This document shows positions 23,926 through 35,100 of a stretch of DNA of 64,000 nucleotides, piece after piece. The notes below the pieces were generated by a model. That model saw nothing but the letters and a program-made list of their open reading frames with translations. It did no database searches and was not told the origin of the DNA. The first letter of the stretch is position 1. Every line of letters starts with the position of its first letter. Source of the DNA: Scolanthus callimorphus. Its lineage: Eukaryota; Cnidaria; Anthozoa; Actiniaria; Edwardsiidae. The stretch spans positions 5,485,912 through 5,549,911 of the forward strand of contig CM066920.1 in the NCBI GenBank assembly GCA_033964015.1, read 5' to 3'. Made by a program: the position numbers and the translations under genes.

Positions 23926-24569
23926 CATCTCGCCTTTCTACTCTGACCAGTATCAGGGGGACATTAAAGAACCACTGGGGACGTAATAAACCCTCTAGCA
24001 GTGACCACCCTCAGTGTCTGCGCTTATGACCGCTTGGCTGCAGGTGGCGCCGTTGAGACCCAGCGCAATTAAGCTTACGAGCTGCAAGTCTGGGGAGTCG
24101 GTCGCTATATTATTATTAGTTCTATAAATGTCCCACATCTACCGACATGCAGCGCGCGCGTGCGTTATAGCGGGAGGCGTCCATTGGAAACACATGTAGG
24201 TTTTATTCGGAATTCGTGTAATCACTTTGCGATTGATTTCACTATAGTCATATTATTCGGAATTCGTGTAATCACTTTGCGATTGATTTCACTACAGTCA
24301 TATGTGGTCCGCTCTTAATGTGAAAGACGAAGTCTGCGATTGGGCTGTCATATCGTCCATTGAGCCGATAGTTTCCATATCTCTTCCCTCTACAGGAAGA
24401 ACTGGAGCGTTACGAGAGACTCCGTGGCGGAAAGAAACGCCGACAGCAACGTAAACAAGAGGAGGGGACGGTTGAGCCGTGGTGGATAGTAACACACGGG
24501 AGGGAGGTAGTGCTAAGTGCCGTGGCTATAGCTGTTGTGGCAGGTCTGTTTTACATAGCGATGACTTAG
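7074..24569 (+). CDS. NFXL1: NF-X1-type zinc finger protein NFXL1 (21 exons, 884 aa)
   Basis: Exons: 7074-7416, 7823-7929, 8065-8195, 8613-8682, 9042-9150, 9841-10002, 11196-11296, 11859-11973, 13005-13252, 18064-18154, 18528-18648, 19174-19207, 19327-19455, 19755-19831, 20166-20187, 20658-20789, 20970-21060, 21536-21611, 22639-22819, 23431-23571 and 24396-24569. They sum to 2655 nt, exactly 885 codons, close to the vertebrate length. A Gly/Arg-rich N terminus and an acidic segment come first. A RING/PHD-like module follows ([32 protein letters not shown]). Then come about twelve NF-X1 fingers, with motifs such as [27 protein letters not shown] and [12 protein letters not shown] basic helix and a C-terminal hydrophobic segment ([19 protein letters not shown]) end the protein, as in NFXL1 and unlike NFX1. 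It is likely membrane-anchored with E3-ligase or nucleic-acid-binding activity; function is inferred from the family. The donor after 20789 (GTTAGA) is weak. Confidence 0.93.
7523..7545. repeat. Poly-G tract in NFXL1 intron 1
   Basis: An uninterrupted run of about 18 G followed by TG. It is a simple repeat in intron 1 and a likely site of length error. Confidence 0.8.
8377..8491 (-). mobile_element. Short tRNA-derived SINE with 12-bp target duplication
   Basis: The direct repeat TCAGCCCCAGTA occurs at 8377-8388 and 8480-8491. The 91 bp between them read, on the minus strand, as a tRNA-like fold: an A-box-like segment (GCGCATTTGGTAGAGC), an anticodon arm CCAG-CTAGTAT-CTGG, and a T arm GTGGG-CTCAAGT-CCCAC. 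The anticodon position reads AGT (Thr). The acceptor stem has mismatches and the T loop lacks the usual TTCGA, so it is more likely a retroposed relic than a working tRNA gene. It lies in an NFXL1 intron. Confidence 0.7.
9558..9762. mobile_element. MITE, family B copy 1 (second copy 29275-29509)
   Basis: The left end TACTATCATTTGC and right end GCAAATGGTAGTA form terminal inverted repeats. Longer inner inverted segments (AACGTGCACGTTTTGTTGA against TCAACAAAACGTACATGTT) give a hairpin. Most of the sequence is shared with 29275-29509. No coding capacity. It lies in an NFXL1 intron. Confidence 0.75.
10142..10368. mobile_element. Small inverted-repeat element
   Basis: GGATGGAAGCTGAATAA near 10142 and TTATTCAGCTTCCACCC near 10350 are inverted repeats enclosing about 200 bp rich in TTATTCATTATTC words. 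Typical MITE size and form, in an NFXL1 intron. Between this element and the exon at 11196 I see only unique AT-rich intron. Confidence 0.6.
14671..15876 (+). CDS. Rhodopsin-family (class A) GPCR nested in an NFXL1 intron
   Basis: A single uninterrupted 401-codon frame lies inside the NFXL1 intron between 13252 and 18064, on the same strand. Seven hydrophobic segments are visible. An N-glycosylation site NTS lies at residues 6-8. Cys109 is placed at the top of TM3. TM3 ends in TYDRF (134-138) in place of DRY. TM6 carries CLFLSYSP (248-255), a variant of CWxP. TM7 has NPLVY (292-296) followed by an amphipathic helix 8. The second extracellular loop seems to lack the usual partner Cys. The C-terminal tail is long and charged. 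It should signal through G proteins at the plasma membrane; the ligand cannot be predicted. Intronless GPCRs in introns are typical of retroposed, expanded cnidarian families (inference). Confidence 0.9.
   Translation: MKPWINTSYTQDEKCPSARILTWDPELLDGSASKSLIGVVVVNLLSLPFTIFLNALVVYVVLSKASLRSLNSNVALCLLATADFLKSAVTQPLFIAREIFHLSRFGLPCALDYVFNTLVYISVGCSFDFVALVTYDRFVAVLEPYKYPTRINSTKLVAYAVLCLITNTILVLGRFADLQSVVFIFGWRVLLLSGIFCECLCILYWNVRILFEVRRQKIAIAAAQTTSEIRQRKRENKAAKTAGILIACLFLSYSPFTIVLLLTVIKGGSNSKISFSLLPWSETVLLLSSLVNPLVYSYRNRDLLRAALKCLGWTNRRRMSAEVLFSRADNSQNRTRAIEDIVGATENPQGGDHGEEHLTVVHKNEDVRRDTSIEERKSDEPGPELPQIVEFAGGANGRDTF
16230..16562. mobile_element. TIR element with CAGGGCTTGAAATT ends
   Basis: CAGGGCTTGAAATT at the left and AATTTCAAGCCCTG at the right are inverted, about 330 bp apart. 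The interior contains repeated TTGGTCGCC/GGTTGCC words that also occur near 27320-27480. A weaker, related pair of ends encloses 54632-54850. Confidence 0.65.
16620..16840. mobile_element. Near-perfect palindromic MITE
   Basis: GCTTGCAGTCCCTTCTTTGG at 16620 is matched by its reverse complement ending at 16840. The pairing continues inward through ACGAGCGCGTG and the TACGAGCGAG words almost to the centre. The 221 bp would fold into one long hairpin. No coding capacity. Confidence 0.85.
18313..18596 (+). repeat. Tandem copies of an NFXL1 splice acceptor and exon start
   Basis: Four copies of an intron-end plus exon-start unit begin at 18313, 18390, 18459 and 18528; the last three are 69 bp apart. 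Each has an AG acceptor followed by a version of TCCATGTTACCCGTGCCCCC. Only the last copy (18528) continues into the full NF-X1 finger exon with an open frame. The upstream copies soon reach stops. Confidence 0.85.
20245..20395. repeat. Mosaic dispersed repeat, copy 1
   Basis: Contains CGCGAGATTTGATACACAGCC and, about 80 bp on, AGAGCCTCCCCCGCGAG and GAGCTC-like plus TACGAGAATGG words. The same modules, in other arrangements and orientations, recur at about 30795-31010 and 61965-62100. Confidence 0.55.
21813..22028. mobile_element. Degenerate MITE with TTACTGCGG ends (family D)
   Basis: TTACTGCGGCTTTCATAACT at the left is matched by an imperfect inverted copy ending CGCAGTAA at 22028. It is related to the better-preserved element at 27561-27868. 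Confidence 0.6.
22060..22300. mobile_element. MITE, family A copy 1 (AGAGCAGATTTCGTA ends)
   Basis: The left end AGAGCAGATTTCGTATGGCT and right end AGTCATACGAAATCTGCTCT are inverted repeats. The CpG-rich interior holds a duplicated block with CGCGACTACGCGATTTCATT. Two more copies lie at 22977-23142 and 29096-29275. Confidence 0.85.
22361..22619. mobile_element. MITE, family C copy 1, abutting an NFXL1 splice acceptor
   Basis: TACAGCCGATTGCGTTTGA at 22361 and its inverted copy TCAAACGCAATCGGCTGTA ending at 22619 bound 259 bp. Inner inverted segments include CCCTAACAGTTCGCACGTTA. A TA is present at both edges, as in Tc1/mariner-type insertions. A near-identical copy is at 31263-31518. The right end lies 19 bp before the exon at 22639. 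Confidence 0.88.
22977..23142. mobile_element. MITE, family A copy 2
   Basis: AGAGCAGATTTCGTATGACT and its reverse complement bound 166 bp, with the same CpG-rich interior as the other two copies but shorter. Confidence 0.85.
23700..24160 (+). mobile_element. SINE-like element with tRNA-type A and B boxes
   Basis: CTGGCTCAGTG (about 23756) resembles a Pol III A box and GAGTTCGACTCC (about 23799) a B box. They lie about 40 bp apart, as in a tRNA-derived SINE head. A non-coding body of about 300 bp follows. Imperfect 30-bp direct repeats (GTCCCACAACTACCAGAATG and GTCCCACATCTACCGACATG starts) flank it at about 23707 and 24129, longer than usual for a target duplication. It lies in the last NFXL1 intron. 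Confidence 0.55.
24200..24301. repeat. Two tandem copies of a 49-bp unit
   Basis: TCGGAATTCGTGTAATCACT through CAGTCATAT is repeated twice almost without change, just upstream of the last NFXL1 exon. Confidence 0.85.
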
Positions 24570-24632
24570 CGGGCAAGAGCAGGTGGACATTAGTCTGTTT
24601 TAAAACCGTTGAAACGGTGGAACATTCCGTTT

Positions 24633-25042
24633 TTAAAGGGAGGCTGTCACGGCATGACGAAATTTGGCCTTACTTTGAAGAGGCTAAAAAACAGTTTCGT
24701 TTATTGAGAATAGCCAAAATAACTATCTAGGTTTGTAGATGAACCTTTTATCTGTCAAACGAATACAAATTTGGCGTATCTGCTTCTGTTATTGAGCGGA
24801 TGGAATCGGATTAAAACTTGATGTTTTTCAATCGTTACGGCCCGTACATTACGAAGCAGTTGTCAAAAATTGAAAATGTGCTACAAAAATGCTACTAAAC
24901 GAATACAAACTTCAATTATTTTGCTTCTATTGCTTTCTAAAAGTCACATGAAGTGTCTAAATAGATTTAGGGGTTGTGTGAGAAGACGACGGGTCATATT
25001 TTTCGATATTTTGCTTTACCGAGCGTGACAGCCTCCCTTTAA
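24633..25042. mobile_element. MITE with TTAAAGGGAGGCTGTCACG ends
   Basis: TTAAAGGGAGGCTGTCACG at 24633 and CGTGACAGCCTCCCTTTAA ending at 25042 are perfect inverted ends enclosing AT-rich non-coding DNA. It begins 64 bp after the NFXL1 stop codon, so it probably lies in or next to the 3' UTR. Confidence 0.85.
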
Positions 25043-26113
25043 CGAAGCGCGTTGGAATCTTGGCAATGTGCAGAGCAGCGCGCGTCATTAGGACAGTATC
25101 CAGCCCGCGCGCAAGGCTTGCGTGCCGTGCCTGGTACTGGGACATTTCCAAAATGCCATGCAAGGTATATAGTGTAGGCTTGAAGCATTTGCGCTTCCCG
25201 TTTCTTTTGTTACGTTTTGAATCGATTGAATCTAGCCTCCATGCGTGCAACGAACAAGAGATTTTGCGTGCGGTCAGAAGAAAAAACCTCGTTTATTAAC
25301 ACCTGTTCCTTTGTATTAGGCCTACACAACAATCGTATTTCATACCTTGATAATCTTATGTCTTATTGTTTCAAATAATAGTTCAACAAGATTGTAAAGT
25401 TTGAGGGTGAAAGGTTGCAAACTAGCGAAGATCTCAGATGTAAAATTGGTAATTCCATAGATTTCATCAAAACTTGGCAGAATCATAGTGGGACATTGAC
25501 CGAGGCCTATGACATCACGATGCGCACGCATGCTAGGTCTAACAGCACTAGTGAGCATATTCTAAACCCACATGGAAAAGTGTGAACCGAAAATGTAAGT
25601 AGAAGTTAATGGCGAGGGGAGGGTGGTCGGTGGGGCGGCAACCCACTGTCTCACGGTGGCACAAAGTCTTGAACTTTATCACAACAAACTTCCTTCGCAT
25701 CAAAGGAGCTAGATTTGAACGGTCAGCAATAAATTCATTGCCACATGTCTTCATACAAAGAATATCACCAGACAATGATTATGCGGAATGACTGATTGTG
25801 GACAAAAAGTATTTTAGGGCTCAGGTACAATACATGGTATACGAACGATGATATATACGATTTGTTATAAAGAAGAATTATATTTAAAACGTTCGTATGA
25901 TACACTATTTACAATTTCCAAGTTCATATCTACAAATAAAAGATTTTTCCTATCCATACTGTTGTATATTCATTTCAGTCCATGTTTGATTTGTAACAAC
26001 GCAACGTGTTGTCTAGAAGAAAAGTTGTTGCGACACAATAATTTCAAACCTGGTGTTAAATAACGAGAACCCCCTTTGCGGTTCAATATATATTCTTTGG
26101 ACTTCTCTAATCG
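25043..26113. other. Intergenic, between convergent NFXL1 and FAM47E-like genes
   Basis: The two genes end tail to tail about 1.5 kb apart. I see no supported exon, RNA gene or further repeat in this part. Confidence 0.5.
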
Positions 26114-29100
26114 CTAGCTCTGTGTTGTTGCTTTTGATTTTCGCCTCGTTTTATCATCCATGGCGTCCGGTGTTCTACTGAGTAGCGCTTCTTGTTCTTT
26201 CTGCTGTTGCTGTTGGCTGTGTTGCTCCACGATTTTCAGGAACTCGGGAACACGTGTGCTCTTCTTGTCAACAAAGTCTTTTAACAACTTCGTACCGTGC
26301 ATAGTTGCGAGCACCGAGTCCTGGGAATTCAAAATAGAAAACGTCAATTTTGTTTGAGTGTCAGAAGACAGAAGTCCATCTAGGAATGTTTCATTGTTTA
26401 AAATGTTGGTCTATAGGACAATTTCTTAATTGCATTTGACGATAATCGAGATAGAAACTGTTAGTCCCATCTTTATTGTGCATAAGGATCATAATCATAA
26501 TGAAAAATTGACGATCTTTAGCCCTGTCTGGCTAATATTATCATTTGAATATTGAAAAGTATGCTTACTTGTATCCAGGATACCTAATTATTTCGTGGCT
26601 ATGCAATCGCACACGCTTGCTCCTATCATTAAAAGATGATTATAAGCCAGAAAGCCAAAGGATAGCTTACAATAATTTTAGTTGATTTTGCAATCAATGT
26701 CGATCCACTGAAGTAGCCGAATCCAACGTTTTGGTTTTGATTGACGGCTAAAAATCGCCCATCGCAACAGTGAATTTTGCGGTCGCGTAGCAATGCATAC
26801 AGTGGTAAATGCGACGACATGCTTACCAGTTTTTGGCTCTTCGCCTTGGCCTCAGAGAGTGTCTTGTCTTGCTGTTCTTTTGGGTCTTGTAGAGGCTCAT
26901 CTCTGGAGCGCGCCTTCCATGTTTTGGGGTTGAGGTACCACGCGCCGTACTTTACCTTTACCCAACTGGGCGAGTAACCAGGCGGTCGCTCCTGAAGTTA
27001 CAATACAGAGTTATGGCAACAGCACAAACATACATGATATAGCGCAACAAGGAGTATCTTTTCTAGCGGCTTCGTACCAAACTCTGCTTTGAGCTAAAAT
27101 CAGCGCATTTTGCGCTAGCTACTCAAGTGATAAATACTATTGGGTCAGAGTTACATGGGCGCGCAATTCATAGTTATAACATAGCTACGATATAACGCGC
27201 GCTCTGATTGGTCCAAATCTATGCTCTATTTCACCGATATAGTAATGTTTCTTCCCCGCTATATCGTAAAAGCATTAGAGCACAACTTTCTATGACTTTA
27301 TCGGCGAAACTCTCCCAACATCGTGCCCGACATTGTGACCATATGGTCGCCAGTTGCGACTACATTTGGGGACTTGGCGACCAAAAGTGTTGAGCTAGTC
27401 GCCAGATGGCACCCCATCTTTCTAACTTCAGCTGAGATCCACGCTTACGTGGCGACTAAATTTAGCGTTTTGGCGACTAAACGTTTTTTAATTGGTCACC
27501 AATGGCACCTAACGAAAAAAGTTAACGTCGGACCCTGTTGTAAGTGCTATATTTCGCTGATTACTGCGGTTTTCGTAATTCTGCGAACTCTCGCTATTGA
27601 TTTCTAACCGTAAAACCGCCTTCTGGCTTCCGTCAATCAAGCTCCCGAGTCTTTTCGTCGTTACTCTTTGTGCTTTTTCATTGGCCAGCGCCTAAGCAGT
27701 GCTAAAATGGCTTCCTGTTGCGACAGCAACGTTACCTGGTGCTGGCCAATCAAAAGCACTAAGAGTAACGACGAAAAGACTCGGGAGTTTGATTGACGGA
27801 AGCCAGAAGGCGGTTTGACGGTTGGAAATCGTTAGCGAGAGTTCGCAGAATTATGAAAACCGCAGTAAGTCATTAGAAAGTTGTGCTCTAATGCTTAATT
27901 ACTCGAGTAGCGCGCCCCACATCTTGGCGGAAAATGCGCTGATTTTTACCGATTTTTTCGCCCAAAGAAGAGACTGCCCCGCTGTTTAGCGCATCTGAAG
28001 ACACTTCTTATTCTTACTCAGGCTATTTTCTTACTATACCTTGGTCTGAGTATCGGTAGCTGACAGCCGAGGCTCGCTGCCCCGCTGTTTAGCGCATCTG
28101 AAGACACTTCTTATACTCAGGCTATTTTCTTACTATACCTTGGTCTGAGTATCGGTAGCTGACAGCCGAGGCTCGCTGCCCCGCTGTTTAGCGCATCTGA
28201 AGACACTTCTTATACTGAGGCTATTTTCTTACTATACCTTGGTCTGAGTATCGGTAGCTGACAGCCGAGGCTCGCTGCCCCGCTGTTTAGCGCATCTGAA
28301 GACACTTCTTATACTGAGGCTATTTTCTTACTATACCTTGGTCTGAGTATCGGTAGCTGACAGCCGAGGCTCGCTGCCCCGCTGTTTAGCGCATCTGAAG
28401 ACACTTCTTATTCTTATACTCAGGCTATTTCCTTACTATACCTTGGTCTGAGTATCGGTAGCTGACAGCCGAGGCTCGCTGCCCCGCTGTTTAGCGCATC
28501 TGAAGACACTTCTTATTCTTATACTCAGGCTATTTTCTTACTATACCTTGGTCTGAGTATCGGTAGCTGACAGCCGAGGCTCGCTGCCCCGCTGTTTAGC
28601 GCATCTGAAGACACTTCTTATTCTTATACTCAGGCTATTTTCTTACTATACCTTGGTCTGAGTATCGGTAGCTGACAGCCGAGGCTCGCTGCCCCGCTGT
28701 TTAGCGCATCTGAAGACACTTCTTATACTCAGGCTATTTCCTTACTATACCTTGGTCTGAGTATCGGTAGCTGACAGCCGAGGCTCGCTGGCCCGCTGTT
28801 TAGCGCATCTGAGACACTTCTTATTCTTATACTCAGGCTATTTTCTTACTATACCTTGGTCTGAGTATCGGTAGCTGACAGCCGAGGCTCGCTGGCTTTA
28901 GCTGGAGCACCTGTGTTCATGCGAAGCTCAGGAGGGACGTTCGTCAGCTCAACCACGTGGATTGGCACTGAAAGGGCGGGCTGCAAAAACACAATGAATA
29001 GTGACTGTAACTGTATGGGCCCGCCAAGCGATAATGGATCTTAAGAAGAATTTCATACTTCAGGGCAAATAAAATGGACACTTTTGACTGCTTATAGAGC

Positions 29101-32100
29101 AGATTTCGTATGACTGTGAAAAGTACCGCGAAAGAGTTGTACCGCGCCGCGACCGTGACCGTACCGCGACTACGCGGTTTCGTTCGGTATCTACAGCAGG
29201 CCAGGTTCCGTACCGCCACCGCGACAGTACCGCACCGTGTCACGACACTTTTCACAGTCATACGAAATCTGCTCTACTACCATTTGCGTCTATCCATAAA
29301 GCATGACGATTTTTTCGCGCAGGTTTACTTTTTAAACGTGCACGTTTTGTCAATAAGTTGTCGCGTTTCTCGCTCGCTGATTGGCTGCTGTTTTGACCGT
29401 TATTTTCAGAGCGAGAAACGTGACTACTTTTCGACAAAACGTGCACGTTTGAAAGGTAAACCTTCACGAAAAAATCGTCACACTTCATGGGTGGACGCAA
29501 ATGGTAGTAAATCTCCACAAACTCGCGAAATTTGAACAAATATTATGATCAATGTTTAGAAATACATAAATTGGCTGTCTAAAACTTTCATAAATAGTGT
29601 CCGTATAATGCCCCTGCCCTATTTTCATTTCCCAGGCTTTTTTCTGGTCATTGGCATATGAAAATGACTGTTACACTTTATGCACCTGATTTTGGGTCTT
29701 GGCTCTCATTTTCAAGGACCCGTCTCACCCTGTCCATAATGCACTTTTTGCCGCTTTATTTTTTGTCAGTTGAACGCAATTTATCGTACAAATGCTAGAA
29801 AAACTCGTATAATAGTCTCTGATGCAATGAATCATGTAAATAAAAACAAAACAGTGCATTATTGGGAGGGTGAGTCGGCAAGACCAATTTTGGATTGAGG
29901 ATTTCGTTTACCTTCGTTTCATATCCACTAGCAAACAGGGACATGACTGTCGATTCTTCTATGTTATTGCTTTCGCCACCCTAGGACAAGACGAACATGT
30001 TTAATACTTGTCTTTTGTCTTTGCTCTTATTTAACTTAGGTATTTTACACTCTTTGAACATTACACCAGAGCCGTAGCAGGGGGAGGGCCAGGTGCCCTC
30101 TTCCCCCCAATAATTTGAGCAGGTACTCTCCGATTTTCTCACGGAATATTTTTTTCGCCATTCCACTCTCGCAATGTAGAGAATACATTGAGCTAAAACA
30201 ACAAATGGCTAAACTATAAGACATTCAAGGAACCGGCCCCCCTAATCATATTATGCTTGCTACGGCCCTGCACCATTAGGTAATCCCATTCAAAGGCAGC
30301 TTTCTGGGATCACGGTATGGTCAGGCCGGTTAGCGACTTTTTTACAACAAACACCCATGGACAAAATCCCAAGTCTTATGGAAGCATAACTCCTTTTGAC
30401 ACTTGACACAGCCCACTAGTGATATGACACACTAAGAACACAAAGGTCCAGACTAAGGTTTGATTCAGTGTTCATATCTCATCTTACCAAGCCTGCAACC
30501 CAGCTACAGAACTCCCTCGTGACATCTTCTATTCTGGTGTCCTGGTAATAATAACAGAAACGATGAGATTATTATTAATGTTTGATGGTGAAATCTGGTC
30601 TATACAGAGAAAACATTTCCCTTTGAGCAGAGACACTTCTTCCTACCAGTGTTAGCTAGCAAATTTTTAGGATGCCTGATCTTTTGGACACCAGAACAAA
30701 TTGTTTAAGCTAATGGAAGACTGACAGGAAAAAATCCTACCCAAACATTTTCCAGGCCCATAGCTTGAAGGGGTGTTTTTTCTACTGATATTTTCTAGCG
30801 TTGTGCATTCTCGTACCCAGAGCTCCCTGGCTCGCCTGCTCACACCTTACCCTGAACCCCCTCTCCTACGGGCCTGTAGAGCATGTGCAGAAAGTTGTTT
30901 CTCTCAACGGCTCTGTGTCAAATCTCGTGCCTGTGTCAATGGCTGTCACCAGAGCCTCCCCCGTGAGGTAACAAGTCGGGGAGCTCTGGGTTTGAGAATG
31001 AGGGTCATGGAGCTTATTCAAACCCAACAAGTTTGCATGCATTTCCTTACTGTAGTTGGGGAGTCTGGTTTTTCCTACTGGCCCGTGCTCTCTCCTCTTT
31101 CTGCACTTCATCTTGCTTGGGTAGCCATTTATAGGTTGGTCTTTTGCTTTGCCTGCTCTCAAGACTAATAGATCACAAGAGATGTTGTATGTGTGAGTAT
31201 TTGGATACTACAACAGATAAGCTGTTGTTTCATGCAACACATTTTCAAAATGTCACTTCACATACAGCCGATTGCGTTTGATGGTTTTACCCTAACAGTT
31301 CGCACGTTATGTTTGAACGTTTGAAAGTTGCGTTTCTAGGATGAAACAAGATGTTTCTATGGCAAATCAAAGAGTTCTGTCCTCGTGACTGGTCAGTGAA
31401 AAATACACATGGCGGTTGCCCTTGGAAACGTCCGACTTTGTCTCACAACGCAACTTTCAAACGTTTAAACGTAACGTGCAAACTGTTAGGGTAAAACGCT
31501 CAAACGCAATCGGCTGTAAACGGGTCACCCCACAAAGGTTGAAGAATTGAAGGTGGGAAAAGAAACACCCAAAACAATCACGTACTGAAAATCTGCAGTG
31601 AAAGACGCAACTTAAAGTAACTACAGTAATTTTTGTACAGCAAAGTCTTTTAACAAATGTAGGAGTACAAGACGAGTATATAAAGGTGGGATAAATTATC
31701 TCTCCATATATTTCCCACACTCACCTTTGTTTCGACTCCATGCTCTTTGCTGACTAAAGGGAAAAAAAAACAGAATTAAGGTAGAGATGAATTTCATGAT
31801 TCTGTATCACACTTACTCCTAGGGTTGGAACTGTAGACCACAGCCTACCCGAGCCATGATGCAGAGTTCAGGGACTGTGAAAGAAGTTATTATGGTGTCC
31901 ATCTCTGTTGACACTAATACCCTACCTGGCTCCCTCTGACTGACACATGTTTGACACTTCCTTCCTCGCTGGCCTCTGGAGACTCCTGAGGATTGTTAAA
32001 TCATTTTGAATACTTCATCCAACAAACCAAGTGTTCATCAGTGGGCAGCCATCTTGGATAAATCTTTTGTTCTTGCATGTGCAGCCTCGATCATCAGAGT

Positions 32101-35100
32101 TCCCACTGGGAGAACAAATAATTTTATCCAAAATGGCTGCAGTGAGATAAAGGCCCATGTAGTATTTTCTATATGAAGCTAAAGGCAAAAGAACATCATT
32201 TGGGTACCAAAATAAGACAAAAACAAAAATAATATAAGAATATCTTATTACCTCAAAAGTATCTTCTTCTGCATCACTGTCAATGTTCATTTCAGGATCA
32301 AGAACCTCAACAACATCTTCAAACACCTACAAATAATATTAATTTAGTTATCAGGAGTGATTGTCAGCCAATAATGTTATTCCTTACTATGGGGTATTAG
32401 CTGATATTTGCATCCAGTTCGGGTTAAATCCACCTATACCAGCTCGAGACAGGTGCAAAATTCCACACTCAAAAACTGGGATTCTGTAAGTGTTCTGGTT
32501 GGTTATTTTGTGAATTGTTATTACTCATAGAGTTTATATACTGTGGACTTACATCAGGTGGCAGAGACTCCTCCAAGTGTGGAAATAATGCAAGGGGGTG
32601 CTGTGTCAGGTTAAACTCTATGTCGTCAACATGTTCTCTCCTCTGCTGTTGTAGTGGTAGAACTCTGGAACATAGAACCGTGTGATAATTCACTTAAGCA
32701 GCTGTTACACGGTGCAATGTTTTCTGCAGTTGCAGGAGCCATTGCAGCATGTAACATCCTCTGCAACATTGCGAGACAGAACCGCTTCAGCAAGTAGGAT
32801 ACGATTCTACTTCTTGCAACGGTTTGCAGCAACTTGTATTGCATTGCAGCGTGTAACAGCGAATCTCGCAACTTGTCTTGCAGTCTCGTTCCCAGAAGCC
32901 CTCTTGAGCTTCTTTGTGCACGTACATTCTGTATCAAAATGGTGGACAAATAGTAAAACGTTTGACATGTTGTATAAGAAGCATTTCCTTGCTTACTTCG
33001 AGTACACAGCTTCAGTTTTGGTGAACTTTTTAGGCTTCTTGTCATCATTCAGAGACTGATCGGATCCTGTCAGAGTTGGTCCAAAGCCGAGGTCCGTCTG
33101 AAGAGAGATATCACACAAACTTAATATCTGCAAACTCATCAATGGAGCTGAAATTGGAATAATCCCAATAACCCGTGCAGATTAATGGTAGCCTGTTGTA
33201 TACCAGCCACTCTCCTCCCCCCGGGGCTCCTCCCCTTAAAACAATGAGAAGGGTTGCTTTGCTTTTGTTTGTGCTTTGCTTCCCATAACATTGTTCAAGA
33301 ATGTAATGGAATGGTTGGCATGTCAAGGCAAAAAATTTAAGAAAGACATTGCAGGAAACATTGCAGGAATATTCCAGGAGAAAACATAACCTGAACAAAA
33401 TTATGGGAAACAAAGCACATACGTCCCCCTTTCTGCTAGACTGCAGAATCCCCCCCCCACTGATTTGAGTATTAATAGATCCTTTTGTTTTATGCTTCCT
33501 CCTTCTTTAAGAACTTGAGAGAGATGCAAATCAGCATGTTTTATGCTTCCTCCTATAAGAACTTGAGAGGGATGCAAATGCAAATTGCATATTATATTCT
33601 TTCAAATATCATTATAGCCCATTTTAACACCAGTATGAAAGCTGAGATCAAACAAACTATAATTGGCTTACCCTTTTAACATAGTTGTAGAATGCTTCAG
33701 GGGGGAGTCCATCTCTAAAGTCATCACTCCCTCGCTCAAGAAATGTCCACTGGGACCCGATAAGGGTGTCTGACTTGCCTCTTGTGCAACGTGGTTTGAT
33801 GTACTTCGTACTTAGTCTTTCTTTGTACCTTTATAATCAAAGCAAACAAGCCGATTGAACGTATGCAACTATTTATTAGATTGTTGCTTTGTGCAGTTGA
33901 AATTATCAAACCGATTGAGTAATGTATCAGTCAATTCCAGCGGTGACCATCCCCCCCCCCCCCGGGACACCGTGGGGCATTTGCGCACCGCTGCCTTCCC
34001 TGGGGTGGGGAATTTTGAAAATTTTGCTGGTCCCAGGGTCGGGAATTGTTTTTCCCCGGGGGAGGGGGGTGGGGAATTTTGGTTTTCTAATCTCAAGCGC
34101 GTCGGGTTTTGCGAACTACAACACCAGTTACAATAACTATCGTTTGGCAGTTACAAAGTCCCAGTTACAGAAAATAACGCCACATAAAATATAATGCAGA
34201 GCATGGCCCCTATACACCACGTTTGGGGAAGACACATTTGCACATTTCGCAGTTAACGTCTCCTATAGAGAAGAAACAGATTTCGCAATTTCGTCTCAGT
34301 GGAAAAACATAAAAATGAATTGACACTATAAAAGAGTTCCAATTTAGCAAAAAGTCAAGTAACATAACTGTCAAATAGTTGCTCTGCAAATAGAATAAAG
34401 GTAAATTTCGCATTGAGAGATTCCGGGAGACAATTTGCAGAAATGGCTATAACGGCGAATGGCCTAGGAATGTCTACCGATATTGTACTAATACCTTAGT
34501 TTCACTTCTTTATTTATATTTTGTCCCACTTTCAGTGAAGTGAGAACTCGTTCAAAGACGAGAAAACTAAAGTACATTTACTGAAACGAATTATAAATGC
34601 TCGGACAGTATAAATGGAGTTGAAGTTTTTGTTGTGAAGCTTTGTCACGCAGAGTCGATGGAATCCTACCGGGCTTTTTCTCGTCCCGGGGGTGGGGCAT
34701 TTTTCCGCTTTTTGTGTTCCCCGCCGTGGGGTATTTTGCATTTTTGCTAGCCCGGGGGTGGGGAATTTTCAGTTTTATTTTTAGAAATGACCAAAATCCC
34801 GGGGGTTGCCCGGGGGGGGCATGGTCAGCGCTGGAATTGACTGATACATAACAGCAAACAAGTAAGCTCGACATTTTTAAAATAAGATGAATATCTTGGT
34901 AATAGCCATATTCACACTAGAGACGGAAAACTCGTCTGAGACGAGATTTTTCTTGGTCAGAGATTTTTTCTCTTTCTCCGCTTACTAGGGCTAACCCTCA
35001 GAACCACACATGGGACCATTTCATTAGCACGTTAGCTTTCACACAAGGTTAATTCCTTGTCTCCACTCTGTTGAACTTAGTGCTATGCGGCCACAGGCTT

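Noticed and set aside
27975..28900. Possible CRISPR array
   Set aside because: The repeats are contiguous 99-105-bp units without unique spacers, inside an animal gene, and they copy an exon edge.
31725..31753. 29-nt exon of the FAM47E-like gene (SAKSMESKQ)
   Set aside because: It has good splice edges but breaks the reading frame into the next exon. Without it all ten exons join in phase. It may be real together with an exon I did not find.
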